NCBI GenBank assembly: GCA_963825305.1
Contig: CAWGTA010000010.1
Location: forward strand, 62,001-126,000
Origin: PSRJ01 sp963825305
GTDB taxonomy: Bacteria > Acidobacteriota > Terriglobia > Bryobacterales > Bryobacteraceae
Length of the DNA: 64,000 bases
Reading direction: 5' to 3'
Part shown: positions 26,599-35,743 of the stretch, one piece after another
Layout: the number at the start of each line of letters is the position of its first letter
Position numbering within the stretch: position 1 is the first letter of the stretch
Program-made: the position numbers and the translations under genes
The notes under the pieces: model-generated
What the model saw: only the letters and a program-made list of their open reading frames with translations
Databases searched by the model: none
Told to the model about the DNA's origin: nothing

Positions 26599-27986
26599 TT
26601 CTTCCTGGAGGCTACGTCCGCGACCTGCTCCGCGGGGCTCCCGGAGCTACGGTGACGGCCCGGGGATGGGTCAAGACGCGGCGCGACGGCAAGAACGTCC
26701 ACTTCATCCAGTTGAATGACGGCTCCTCGCCCACGGACTTGCAGGTGGTGCTGGATGAAGGCGTGGTGCCCGCCGAAGTAGTGGCCCGCATCACCACGGG
26801 CGCTTGCCTCAGCGTGGAGGGTGAACTGGTGGCCTCGCCCGGCAAGGGCCAGGCCGTCGAGCTCAAAGCGCGCGCGCTGGTGATTCACGGCACAGCCAAT
26901 CCGGAAGAATACCCACTGCAGAAGAAGAAGCACAACCTGGAAACGCTGCGGCCCCTGGGACATCTGCGGGCGCGCAGCAACACGTTCGGCGCCGTGTTCC
27001 GCGTGCGCAACGTGCTCACGCGCGCCATTCACAAATTCTTTCAGGACCGCGGCTTCCTTTACGTCCATGCGCCCATCATTTCGGGTTCCGACGCGGAGGG
27101 CGCAGGCTCCATGTTCCAGGTAACCGCCCTCGATCTGGATGCGGCGGTCCGCTCCGGAAAGCCGGTGGACTTCGGGAAGGATTTCTTCGAGCGCCGCACG
27201 TTTCTCACGGTTAGCGGCCAACTGGAAGCCGAGATCCTGGCGCTGGCGTTCGCCAACGTATACACCTTCGGCCCCACGTTCCGGGCCGAGAACTCCAACA
27301 CGCCGCGCCACCTGGCGGAGTTCTACATGATCGAGCCGGAGATGGCCTTCTGCGATCTGAACGACGATCAGGACCTGGCCGAAGCATTCCTCAAGAGCCT
27401 GGTGGAGCAGGTGTTGGCGGAGAGCCGGCCCGATCTGGAATTTCTGAGCAAGTGGTACGAACCGGAATTGTTCCAGAACCTGGAAGGCGTGCTGGCGGGC
27501 AGTTTCGAGCGCATCTCCTACACGGAAGCGGTGGCGCTGCTTCAGAAATCGGGACGCAATTGGGAATTTCCCACCGAGTGGGGATCAGATCTGCAGAGCG
27601 AGCACGAACGGTACCTCACCGAGGAACTTTTCAAAAAGCCGGTGATCGTCACGAATTATCCGCGCGAGATCAAGGCATTCTACATGCGGAGCAACGACGA
27701 CGGGAAGACCGTGGCCGCCATGGACGTTCTGGTGCCGCGCATCGGCGAAATCATCGGCGGCAGCCAGCGCGAAGAACGCCACGACCTGCTGCTGAGCAAG
27801 ATCCGCGAGCATGCCGGGATGAACGAAGAGGCCTACTGGTGGTATCTGGAGCTGCGCCGGTTCGGGGGCGTGGAGCACGCCGGCTTCGGGATGGGCTTCG
27901 AGCGGATGATGATGTACCTCACCGGCATGAAGAACATTCGGGATGTGATCCCGTTCCCGCGGACGCCCGGCAACGCCGAGTTCTAG
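26595..27986 (+). CDS. asnS: Asparaginyl-tRNA synthetase
   Basis: 463 residues starting at GTG (overlap GTGA with the preceding gene). The N-terminal OB fold (VTARGWVKTRRDGKNVHFIQ) is followed by the class II core: motif 1 region HKFFQDRGFLYVHAPIISGS, motif 2 FRAENSNTPRHLAEFYMIEP, and motif 3 GFGMGFERMMMYLTG. The ENSNTPRHLAEF signature separates AsnRS from AspRS. It charges tRNA-Asn in the cytoplasm. A family D repeat begins about 10 bases after the stop codon. Confidence 0.95.
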   Translation: MILPGGYVRDLLRGAPGATVTARGWVKTRRDGKNVHFIQLNDGSSPTDLQVVLDEGVVPAEVVARITTGACLSVEGELVASPGKGQAVELKARALVIHGTANPEEYPLQKKKHNLETLRPLGHLRARSNTFGAVFRVRNVLTRAIHKFFQDRGFLYVHAPIISGSDAEGAGSMFQVTALDLDAAVRSGKPVDFGKDFFERRTFLTVSGQLEAEILALAFANVYTFGPTFRAENSNTPRHLAEFYMIEPEMAFCDLNDDQDLAEAFLKSLVEQVLAESRPDLEFLSKWYEPELFQNLEGVLAGSFERISYTEAVALLQKSGRNWEFPTEWGSDLQSEHERYLTEELFKKPVIVTNYPREIKAFYMRSNDDGKTVAAMDVLVPRIGEIIGGSQREERHDLLLSKIREHAGMNEEAYWWYLELRRFGGVEHAGFGMGFERMMMYLTGMKNIRDVIPFPRTPGNAEF

Positions 27987-27996
27987 GGAAGACAGT

Positions 27997-28075
27997 ATGG
28001 CCGCCGATGAACGCCGATTAACGCGGATTCTAAGCCAAAGTTTCATCAGCGTTCATCTGCGTTCATCGGCGGCTA
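27997..28075. repeat. Family D inverted repeat (GATGAACGC arms)
   Basis: The left arm GCCGCCGATGAACGCCGATT and right arm GCGTTCATCGGCGGC are inverse complements around a non-repeated centre. Each arm is built from repeats of GAT(G/T)AACGC. A second copy lies at 59368-59460. It separates asnS from the arginase gene. Confidence 0.65.
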
Positions 28076-28104
28076 AATTCTTTCTTTTTGCAGCCTGCTA
28101 GCCT

Positions 28105-29019
28105 ATGCGGCCGTCTCACATCGCGATCATCGGTGCGCCGCTCGATCTGGGGCAAGGGCGCCGCGGCGTCGACATGGGCCCTTCGGCCCTGCGCGTGGCC
28201 AACCTGAATGCTCGCATTGCCGCGCTGGGCTACGGCGTGGAAGACCTGGGCAACGTGGAAGTGGCGCAGCCGGAGACGACAGCCGAGGGCGATAGCCGCG
28301 CTAAGTACGTGGGGGAAATTGCCATCTCCTGCCAGCATCTCGCAGCAGCCGTCAGCCAGGCCCTTTTGCGCGGTCGATTCCCGCTGGCCTTGGGCGGCGA
28401 CCATTCGGTGGCGGTGGGCACCATGGGCGGCGTGTCGCAGTATTTCCGCGAGCGCGGTCAGAAAGCAGGGATCATCTGGCTCGACGCCCATGCCGACATG
28501 AACACGCCCGATAGCAGCCCCAGCGGCAACGTACATGGTATGCCGCTGGCTTGCATCGTGGGGATGGGGCCGCCGGAGCTGACGCATCTGCTCGGATTTG
28601 CGCCGATCGTGGACCCGCACAACGCAGTGATCGTCGGCCTGCGCGACGTCGACCAGATGGAGAAACCGCATGTGCGCGAATCGGGCGTCCGCGCCTTTAC
28701 CATGCGGGACATCGACGAGCGCGGGCTGCGCGCCGTGATGGAGGAAGCCATCCGGCTGGCCTGCGACGGCGCGGCGGGCTTTCATCTTTCGCTCGACATG
28801 GATTTCGTGGACCCGCAGGACGCCCCCGGGGTCGGTACTCCTGTGCGCGGCGGCGTCACCTATCGGGAAGCGCATTTGGCAATGGAAATGATCTGCGATT
28901 CGGGGCAGATGGTCTCGATGGAAGTGGTGGAGGTGAACCCCGTAATCGACGAGGTGAACCGCACCGCCGACCTGGCAGTCGAATTGGTGATGTCGGGGCT
29001 GGGAAAGCGAATTCTATGA
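28105..29019 (+). CDS. rocF: Arginase
   Basis: 304 residues. The Mn-binding signatures of the arginase/agmatinase fold are all visible: GGDHSVAVG, WLDAHADMNTP and SLDMDFVDPQDAPGVGTP. The N-terminal IIGAPLDLGQGRRGVDMGPS and the length match arginase rather than agmatinase. It hydrolyses arginine to ornithine and urea. Its stop overlaps the ATG of ddl (ATGA), so the pair is co-translated. Confidence 0.92.
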   Translation: MRPSHIAIIGAPLDLGQGRRGVDMGPSALRVANLNARIAALGYGVEDLGNVEVAQPETTAEGDSRAKYVGEIAISCQHLAAAVSQALLRGRFPLALGGDHSVAVGTMGGVSQYFRERGQKAGIIWLDAHADMNTPDSSPSGNVHGMPLACIVGMGPPELTHLLGFAPIVDPHNAVIVGLRDVDQMEKPHVRESGVRAFTMRDIDERGLRAVMEEAIRLACDGAAGFHLSLDMDFVDPQDAPGVGTPVRGGVTYREAHLAMEMICDSGQMVSMEVVEVNPVIDEVNRTADLAVELVMSGLGKRIL

Positions 29020-29993
29020 AATTGCGAGTGGCGATCATCTACGGAGGCCGCAGCGGCGAGCACGAGATCTCCATACGGTCCGCCAAGGCCATCGTGGATG
29101 GGATGGATCCCGCCAAATACGATAAGATCCATTACCTGATCGACCGGGACGGCACCTGGAGCCCGCACCCGATCCTTCCCGAGCCCGGCGCGCAGCCGGA
29201 AATCGATGTGGTCTTTCCGGTGTTGCACGGGACCTTTGGCGAAGATGGCACCATCCAAGGCCTGTTGGAACTGGCGGACCTGCCCTACGTGGGCGCGGGG
29301 GTGCTGGCTTCGGCCGTTTCCATGGACAAGGAAATCATGAAACGTGTCTGTATGGAACGGATGTTGCCGGTCGTAGACTATGTCACCGTCACCCGAGAAA
29401 CGCCGGATCCGTGCACGGTCGCCGGTAAGCTGCCGTTCCCGGTCTTTGTGAAGCCGGCCAACCTCGGTTCGTCGGTGGGGATTTCCAAGGCCCGGAACGC
29501 CGCCGAACTGGAAGCCGCCGTGCGGCTGGCCGCCGAGTACGACCGCAAGATCATCGTGGAACGCGGCATCGTGGGACGCGAATTGGAATGCGCAGTGTTG
29601 GGCAATGAAGCGCCCCAGGCGTCCCTGCCCTGCGAGATCCTGCCGTCCCGCGACTTCTACGACTACGAAGATAAATACCTGTTGGACCGCGCCCAGACCA
29701 AAGTTCCGGCCGACCTGGATCCGGTGAAGACGGACGAACTGCGCCGTTTGGCGGTGGAGTGTTACCGGGCCGTGGAATGCGAGGGCATGGCGCGGGTGGA
29801 CTTTTTCCTGGAAGCCGCGACCGACCGGCTCTACATAAACGAGATCAACACAATACCTGGGTTTACGTCCATCAGCATGTACCCCAAAATGTGGGAGCAC
29901 AGCGGGATTCCGTTTTCGGCGCTAATCGACCGGTTGATCGAATTGGCGCTGGATCGCCACCGCAGAAAGAAGGCCACTAAGTTCACGCGATAG
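29016..29993 (+). CDS. ddl: D-alanine--D-alanine ligase
   Basis: 325 residues from the ATG at 29016. The ATP-grasp fold shows VAIIYGGRSGEHEISIRSA, VFPVLHGTFGEDGTIQG, FVKPANLGSSVGIS, the Mg/ATP segment ARVDFFL and the substrate loop NEINTIPGFTSISMYPKMWE. It joins two D-Ala for peptidoglycan precursors in the cytoplasm. Coupling to arginase rather than to a mur cluster is unusual but not unheard of. Confidence 0.93.
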   Translation: MKLRVAIIYGGRSGEHEISIRSAKAIVDGMDPAKYDKIHYLIDRDGTWSPHPILPEPGAQPEIDVVFPVLHGTFGEDGTIQGLLELADLPYVGAGVLASAVSMDKEIMKRVCMERMLPVVDYVTVTRETPDPCTVAGKLPFPVFVKPANLGSSVGISKARNAAELEAAVRLAAEYDRKIIVERGIVGRELECAVLGNEAPQASLPCEILPSRDFYDYEDKYLLDRAQTKVPADLDPVKTDELRRLAVECYRAVECEGMARVDFFLEAATDRLYINEINTIPGFTSISMYPKMWEHSGIPFSALIDRLIELALDRHRRKKATKFTR

Positions 29994-30008
29994 AATAGAA
30001 CCACTGGT

Positions 30009-30302
30009 ATGGCGCCTCTTCCCAAGACGGGCAAGGTCATCCGTACGCCGGTACAGGCGGAAACGCTCGGACTTGGTAGGGCGGACCTCCGGTCCGCACA
30101 GGTCTCCAGGACCCGTCTTTCAGTTGGAGAATCAAGCCTCTCGAAACCCGAGCAGGCCGGCCAGGGGGCCTACCGCGGACCAGGGGCCCGCCCTGCAGCG
30201 TCCGCAAGAACCAGATGGAATTGGGCATGGGCCGAAGGCGTCCTGAAACCGAAACACTTTCCCGCCGTCCAAATCGATATATCCGAAATCTGGCCGGACT
30301 GA
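30009..30302 (+). CDS. Possible small hypothetical protein interrupted by repeat sequence
   Basis: 97 residues. The N terminus (MAPLPKTGKVIRTPVQAETLG) and the C terminus (VLKPKHFPAVQIDISEIWPD) look protein-like, while the middle is encoded by repeat DNA (30076-30195). The stop TGA overlaps the ATG of the S41 protease gene (TGATG), a usual coupling arrangement. It may be a real short gene into which a family A element inserted. I know no homologue. Confidence 0.35.
   Translation: MAPLPKTGKVIRTPVQAETLGLGRADLRSAQVSRTRLSVGESSLSKPEQAGQGAYRGPGARPAASARTRWNWAWAEGVLKPKHFPAVQIDISEIWPD
30076..30195. repeat. Family A-like hairpin repeat cluster
   Basis: GTAGGG is followed by the hairpin GCGGACCTCCGGTCCGC (30081-30097), and further GGCC-rich hairpins run to about 30195. 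The GTAGGG opening is shared with the repeats inside anmK and sufD. The element lies between ddl and the S41 gene, within a possible short reading frame. Confidence 0.5.
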
Positions 30303-31762
30303 TGTTGCGCCTTACTGCAGCCTTGCTTTGCGCTGCCGCCGCTCTGCCGGCTGCCGACGAGATTGATTCCCAAATCAAAAGCGTGACGAGCGCGTTCGCG
30401 ATTCTGGAGGAGAACGCGGCCGACCCGGTCAGCTCCGAACAAGCGTTTTATCAGGGCGCCATTCCGGGCCTGCTGCGAAAACTCGATCCGCATTCGGTCT
30501 TCTTCGACCCCGGCCAGTTTGAACAGCTCCGCAAATTGGAAACGTCGACGCAGAAAGGCTTCGGCACGGTCGTGTCCATCATGCCGGGGCGCATCATCGT
30601 GCTGCAGACCCTTCCGGGCACGCCATCCGCGAAAGCCGGGCTCAGCCCAGGAGACGAGATCCTGGCCATCAACGGATACATCATCGGCCGGCTGGAGCTC
30701 GAACAGTTGCAACAGTTGCTTTCGGAAGCGCGCCAGATGCCGGCCCAACTCGATGTCAAACGCCCCGGCAGCTATAAGATCCTGCGCTTTGCTCTGACTC
30801 CCGAGGAGCTGCAGTCGCCCAGCGTCGAGCGCGCTTTCTTCGTGGGAGCGGGCATCGGATACATTCGCGTGGCCAGTTTCGAGGAGAGCACGCCGCAACT
30901 GATCCGCGCCGCCATCGAAAAACTCGGGGGCGACCATCTGAGCGGCCTGATCCTCGACCTGCGCAACAATCCCGGCGGGCTGCTGACGGCCGCCGTGGAT
31001 ACCGCCGCGCTCTTCCTCCAACCGGGCCAAAAAGTGTTGACCGTGCGCGGCCGCAACGTGCCGGAGCATAGCGAAGTGGTGCCGGAGAACGCTAAGCCCT
31101 ACGGATTCAAGTTGGCGATTCTGGTGAACGAGAAATCGGCGAGTGCCTCCGAAATTGTTACCGGCGCCATGCAGGATCACGACCGCGCCACTATCCTGGG
31201 CCAGGTGAGTTATGGCAAGGGCCTGGTGCAGAGCGTCTTTCCGATGAGCGAAGGCACGGGGCTGGCGCTGACCACCGCGCTGTACTACACGCCCAGCGGC
31301 CGCTCCATCCAGAAACCGCTGGATGCGGCACAATTTGAACTGGCGGCGGCCACCCGCCACGTGAATGGCACGCAGGAGTTTCACAGCGACAAAGGCAGGC
31401 CACTCACCGGAGGGGGCGGAATTCAACCGGATGTAGTGGTGTATCCCGAAGCGATGAATCGCCTGCGCACCGCGATCGAAGCTAGTGGCTCGTTCACCAA
31501 CTTCGCCACCGAATACCTCGCCCATCACCAGGTGACGGAGGACTTCGAGATCACTTCGCAGATACTCGACGAGTTTCGGTCGTTCCTCGCGGAGCGCCAG
31601 ATTCTGCCGAACCTGGGGGAGTGGATTGTTGAGCGGATCTTCCTTGAAAACCGTCTGAAGACAGAAATCTTCAACCAGGCGTTGGGCGTGGAGAAGGGCG
31701 ACCAGGTCGAGGCGCAACGCGACCCCGTGATTGTCAAGGCTGTGGACGTACTCGGCGGGTAA
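30302..31762 (+). CDS. S41 family C-terminal processing protease
   Basis: 486 residues from the ATG at 30302. A signal peptide (MLRLTAALLCAAAALPAADE) is followed by a PDZ domain (about 85-165, GIVLQ-like PGRIIVLQTLPGTPSAKAGL, GDEILAINGY) and the S41 catalytic core with nucleophile region KSASASEIVTGAMQDHDRA and the lysine of YGKGLVQS. The C-terminal helical tail (about 400-486) is longer than in CtpA. It cleaves C-terminal tails of periplasmic proteins; the target is unknown. Confidence 0.9.
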   Translation: MLRLTAALLCAAAALPAADEIDSQIKSVTSAFAILEENAADPVSSEQAFYQGAIPGLLRKLDPHSVFFDPGQFEQLRKLETSTQKGFGTVVSIMPGRIIVLQTLPGTPSAKAGLSPGDEILAINGYIIGRLELEQLQQLLSEARQMPAQLDVKRPGSYKILRFALTPEELQSPSVERAFFVGAGIGYIRVASFEESTPQLIRAAIEKLGGDHLSGLILDLRNNPGGLLTAAVDTAALFLQPGQKVLTVRGRNVPEHSEVVPENAKPYGFKLAILVNEKSASASEIVTGAMQDHDRATILGQVSYGKGLVQSVFPMSEGTGLALTTALYYTPSGRSIQKPLDAAQFELAAATRHVNGTQEFHSDKGRPLTGGGGIQPDVVVYPEAMNRLRTAIEASGSFTNFATEYLAHHQVTEDFEITSQILDEFRSFLAERQILPNLGEWIVERIFLENRLKTEIFNQALGVEKGDQVEAQRDPVIVKAVDVLGG

Positions 31763-31793
31763 ATCCGGCTGTCATAATAGAAGCGGGTGACCC

Positions 31794-33077
31794 ATGTCTA
31801 CGCTCACTTCTCCCATTTCCATCTCGACCGACAACGAACATAATCCCTGGCTGGCTGCGGCTGCGCGCTTCGACGAGGCCGCCATGCGGCTCCACCTGGA
31901 CGACGGCATGTGCAAGGTTCTGCGGTCGGCGGCTAAAGAGATCACCGTGCACATCCCGGTGCAACTGGACGACGGGCGCATCGAGGTTTTCACGGGCTAC
32001 CGTGTGCAGCATTCCATTGCAAGGGGCCCATCCAAAGGCGGCATTCGCTTCGCGCCCGATGTGACGCTCGACGAAGTACGCGCGCTGGCTTCCTGGATGA
32101 CCTGGAAATGCGCCGTGGTGAATATTCCGTTCGGCGGCGGCAAGGGCGGAGTGATCTGCGATCCGCACCTGCTCTCCGACGCCGAACTGGAGAAGCTGAC
32201 GCGCCGCTACGCCGCCGAGATCATCGACTTCATCGGACCCGAGCGCGACGTTCCGGCGCCGGATGTCAACACCAACGAAAAGACCATGGCGTGGATCATG
32301 GATACCTACTCCATGCATGCGCGCCATACGGTGACGGCCGTGGTCACTGGCAAGCCATTGGCGTTGGGTGGCTCGCGAGGCCGGCCCGAAGCTACCGGCC
32401 GCGGCTGCATGATGGTCACGCTGAAAGCATTGGAGCGCTTCAATATGTCGCCCCAGTCTTGCCGCGTGGTCATACAGGGCTTTGGCAACGTCGGCGGCAT
32501 GGCGGCGCGCCTCATGAGCGCACAGGGGTTCAAGGTCATCTGCATTATCGAGTACGATGGCGCGGTGTACAATCCCAAAGGCCTCAATATCGCGGCGCTG
32601 GAGGAGCACCGCAAGGTGACCGGTTCGATCACCGGGTTTGCCGGCGGCGAGGACATGGACAAGAACCAGGCGATGTTCCTGGACTGCGACGTGCTGCTGC
32701 CCGCGGCCACCGAGAATGTGATCACTTCGCAGAACGCCGACCGGCTGCGCTGCAAGATTTTGTGCGAAGGGGCTAATGGGCCGACGACGCCCCTCGCCGA
32801 TGAGATTCTCGCCGACAAGAAGGTCTTCGTGATCCCCGACATTCTAGCCAATGCCGGCGGCGTTACCGTTTCGTACTTCGAGTGGGTACAAGACCGCCAG
32901 GGCTTCTTCTGGAACGAACAACTGGTGAACCAGCGCCTGGAAGAGATCATGGTGGAGAGCTTCGACGCCGTGGTGCAATACGCCGGGACGCACAACGTGA
33001 ACAACCGCATCGCCGCTTATATGCTGGCGCTCGATCGCGTGGCGTTCGCCATCAAGCTACGAGGGATTTACGCGTAG
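31794..33077 (+). CDS. gdhA: Glutamate dehydrogenase
   Basis: 427 residues. The Glu/Leu/Phe/Val dehydrogenase signatures are GPSKGGIRFAPDVTLDEVRA, VVNIPFGGGKGGVICDP (catalytic Lys in GGGKGG) and PAPDVNTNEKTMAWIMDTYS. The NAD(P) fold begins VVIQGFGNVGGMAARLM. Length and N-terminal arrangement fit hexameric type I/II bacterial and archaeal enzymes interconverting glutamate and 2-oxoglutarate. Cofactor preference is not certain. It appears to stand as a single gene between an S41 protease and mutS. Confidence 0.93.
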   Translation: MSTLTSPISISTDNEHNPWLAAAARFDEAAMRLHLDDGMCKVLRSAAKEITVHIPVQLDDGRIEVFTGYRVQHSIARGPSKGGIRFAPDVTLDEVRALASWMTWKCAVVNIPFGGGKGGVICDPHLLSDAELEKLTRRYAAEIIDFIGPERDVPAPDVNTNEKTMAWIMDTYSMHARHTVTAVVTGKPLALGGSRGRPEATGRGCMMVTLKALERFNMSPQSCRVVIQGFGNVGGMAARLMSAQGFKVICIIEYDGAVYNPKGLNIAALEEHRKVTGSITGFAGGEDMDKNQAMFLDCDVLLPAATENVITSQNADRLRCKILCEGANGPTTPLADEILADKKVFVIPDILANAGGVTVSYFEWVQDRQGFFWNEQLVNQRLEEIMVESFDAVVQYAGTHNVNNRIAAYMLALDRVAFAIKLRGIYA

Positions 33078-33127
33078 TGCGGCACGCTTTAGCTGGTCCT
33101 CAGCAAACCGGTTTGGCAAGCTAGAGC

Positions 33128-35743
33128 ATGCCCCACGACGCGTCTGACGCCTCCACGCCGCTGATGCGGCAGTACAACAGCATCAAGCAACAGGCGCCCA
33201 ACGCGCTGCTGATGTTCCGGCTGGGCGATTTCTACGAGCTGTTTTTCGAGGACGCCGTAGTGGCGGCGCGTGAACTCGAAATCACTTTGACCTCGCGGAA
33301 TAAGGAAAAGGGCGCGGCCATCCCCATGTGCGGCGTGCCCTACCATGCGGCCGAGGGCTACATCGCGCGCCTGATTCAAAAGGGGCACCGCGTGGCCATC
33401 TGTGACCAGGTGGAAGACCCCAAGCTCGCCAAAAAGTTGGTGAGGCGCGAGATCACTCGTGTGGTTACTCCCGGCACGGCGATGGACGCCGGCCTGGTGG
33501 GTCCACGTGAGAACAACTACCTGGCAGCGGTCGCGCGGGCCGGAGCCCGCTCGGCAGTGGCGCACGTGGATGTCTCCACCGGCGAGTTCCGTGTCACCGA
33601 ACTGGACACAGCGGAGGTCGCGGGCGCGCTCGAAAACCTGGGCGCGCGCGAGGTGCTGTTTCCCGCGGATCTGCCGCTCCTCAATGGCGAGGAACGCGCC
33701 GGCCGGCGGTTCGTGCCCACTGAGCTGGAAGACTGGGTCTTCAGCCACGACTACGCCGACCGCACGTTGCGCGATCATTTCAAGCTGCTCTCGCTGGATG
33801 GTTGCGGATTGGCGAATCACGCCGCGGCCGTTGGCGCTTCGGGCGCGATCCTCCACTACTTACGCGATACGCAGCGCGGCGCGCTCGACCACCTGGACCG
33901 GCCCACGTATTACGATCGCGCCGACTTCATGGTGTTGGATGCCGTAACGGTGCGCAATCTGGAGCTGGTGGAGCCGCTCTTCTCGGCCGATGTAGGAGGG
34001 CAGGCTTCGGCCACGGTACTGGCGGTTCTGGACCAGACGCAAACGGGGATGGGCGGGCGGCTTCTGCGGCAGCGGTTGCTGCGGCCTTCCATGGACCGCG
34101 CGGAGATCGAGCAGCGCCTCGAGGCGGCAGGCGAACTGATCCAGCAGACCATCCTGCGCGCGGAGTTGCGCAAGCAGCTCGCCGGCATTCTGGATATCGA
34201 ACGGCTGCTGGCCAAGGTGACGCTGGGCTCGGCCGGTCCACGCGACCTGCTGGCGCTGGGGCGTTCGCTCGAAAAGATCCCCGCGCTCAAGCATTCGTTC
34301 GACACGCAGCAGGCTGCGCGCCTATGCTCCCTACACGAGCGGCTGGACGAGCTGCCGGATGTCACCAATCTCATTCTGGAAGCCATTGCCGATGAGCCCC
34401 CGTTCAACCTCGCCGACGGCGGCACGATCCGCGCGGGCTTCAACGCCCAGTTGGATGAGCTGCGCGATTTGAGCCTCAATGGCCGCCAATACATCGCACA
34501 GATCGAAGCGCGCGAGCGGCAGCGCACCGGCATTCAATCGCTCAAGGTGCGGTTCAATAACGTTTTCGGCTATTACATCGAGATCACCAAGGCCAATCTG
34601 CAACTGGCTCCGGCCGACTACGAGCGCAAGCAGACGCTGGCCAATGCCGAGCGTTTCACCACGCCGGAATTGAAGGACTACGAGCGCAAAGTGCTGGACG
34701 CCGAGGACAAAATCCTCACGCTGGAAAAGGAACTGTTCACCGCGGTACGCCAATCCGCGGCCGCGCAGGCCCAGCGGGTTCGCGCTTCGGCAGCCGCGAT
34801 CGCAGAGTTGGATGTGACGGCCTCGCTGGCCCAGGTAGCCGCCGAAAACCGCTACCAGCGGCCGGCGTTTTCCAATGACGGTGAAATGCGGATCATGGCG
34901 GGGCGCCATCCCGTCATCGAACGTCTGGCCGAGCAGGACGCCGCCCGCTTCATCCCCAACGATCTGTTTCTCAACGACAGCAGCGATCTGATCGCCATCA
35001 TCACCGGGCCCAACATGGGGGGGAAGTCCACGTACCTGCGGCAGGCGGCGTTGATTGCGATCCTGGCGCAAATGGGATCGTTCGTTCCGGCCGAGTCGGC
35101 GCGGCTGCCGGTGATCGATCGCATCTTCACGCGCATCGGCGCGTCCGACAATCTATCGCGCGGCCGCTCCACCTTCATGGTCGAGATGACGGAGACGGCG
35201 GTGATCCTGAACACGGCATCGCCGCGCAGCTTCATTGTGCTCGATGAGATCGGACGGGGCACCTCCACCTACGACGGGCTGGCGCTGGCATGGGCGGTGG
35301 TGGAGCACATCCATGCGCGGACCCGCGCCAAAACTCTATTCGCCACGCACTATCACGAACTCACCGAACTGGCCGAGTTGCTGGAGGGCGTGCGCAATCT
35401 CCAGGTTTCGGTGAAGGAATCGGGGGACCACGTCATCTTCCTGCACAAGGTGGAGCCGGGGAAAGCCGATCGCAGTTACGGCATTGAGGTGGCGCGCCTG
35501 GCTGGACTGCCGCTGGGTGTGATCGAGCGCGCACGCGAAGTACTGAAGCTGCACGAGCGCAGCGAGCACGTGGTCACCGAAGAACTCGCCAAACCGGAAG
35601 CCGGCCCGCTGCAGATCCAGCTCTTTGAGCCGGTGGGCTATCAGATTGCGGAGCGCCTGCGATCGTTGGACCTGGATCAACTGCGTCCTATCGAAGCGTT
35701 GCAATTGCTGAGCGAGCTCCAGCAGGAGCTGAAGCGCTCGTGA
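33128..35743 (+). CDS. mutS: DNA mismatch repair ATPase
   Basis: 871 residues. The mismatch-binding FxE motif is F35-Y36-E37 in FRLGDFYELFF. The connector, core and clamp (KVRFNNVFGYYIEITKA) precede the ATPase with Walker A at about 627-635 (TGPNMGGKST), the Walker B region FIVLDEIGRGTSTYDGLALA and the ATHYHEL motif. The C-terminal helix region (LDLDQLRPIEALQLLSELQ) matches MutS dimer/tetramer ends. It recognises mismatches and recruits MutL; no mutL is in the window. The stop overlaps the start of anmK. Confidence 0.96.
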   Translation: MPHDASDASTPLMRQYNSIKQQAPNALLMFRLGDFYELFFEDAVVAARELEITLTSRNKEKGAAIPMCGVPYHAAEGYIARLIQKGHRVAICDQVEDPKLAKKLVRREITRVVTPGTAMDAGLVGPRENNYLAAVARAGARSAVAHVDVSTGEFRVTELDTAEVAGALENLGAREVLFPADLPLLNGEERAGRRFVPTELEDWVFSHDYADRTLRDHFKLLSLDGCGLANHAAAVGASGAILHYLRDTQRGALDHLDRPTYYDRADFMVLDAVTVRNLELVEPLFSADVGGQASATVLAVLDQTQTGMGGRLLRQRLLRPSMDRAEIEQRLEAAGELIQQTILRAELRKQLAGILDIERLLAKVTLGSAGPRDLLALGRSLEKIPALKHSFDTQQAARLCSLHERLDELPDVTNLILEAIADEPPFNLADGGTIRAGFNAQLDELRDLSLNGRQYIAQIEARERQRTGIQSLKVRFNNVFGYYIEITKANLQLAPADYERKQTLANAERFTTPELKDYERKVLDAEDKILTLEKELFTAVRQSAAAQAQRVRASAAAIAELDVTASLAQVAAENRYQRPAFSNDGEMRIMAGRHPVIERLAEQDAARFIPNDLFLNDSSDLIAIITGPNMGGKSTYLRQAALIAILAQMGSFVPAESARLPVIDRIFTRIGASDNLSRGRSTFMVEMTETAVILNTASPRSFIVLDEIGRGTSTYDGLALAWAVVEHIHARTRAKTLFATHYHELTELAELLEGVRNLQVSVKESGDHVIFLHKVEPGKADRSYGIEVARLAGLPLGVIERAREVLKLHERSEHVVTEELAKPEAGPLQIQLFEPVGYQIAERLRSLDLDQLRPIEALQLLSELQQELKRS

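Noticed and set aside
30170..31717. 515-codon open frame antisense to the S41 protease gene
   Set aside because: Low-complexity Arg/Gln/His composition and no motif; a shadow of the S41 gene.
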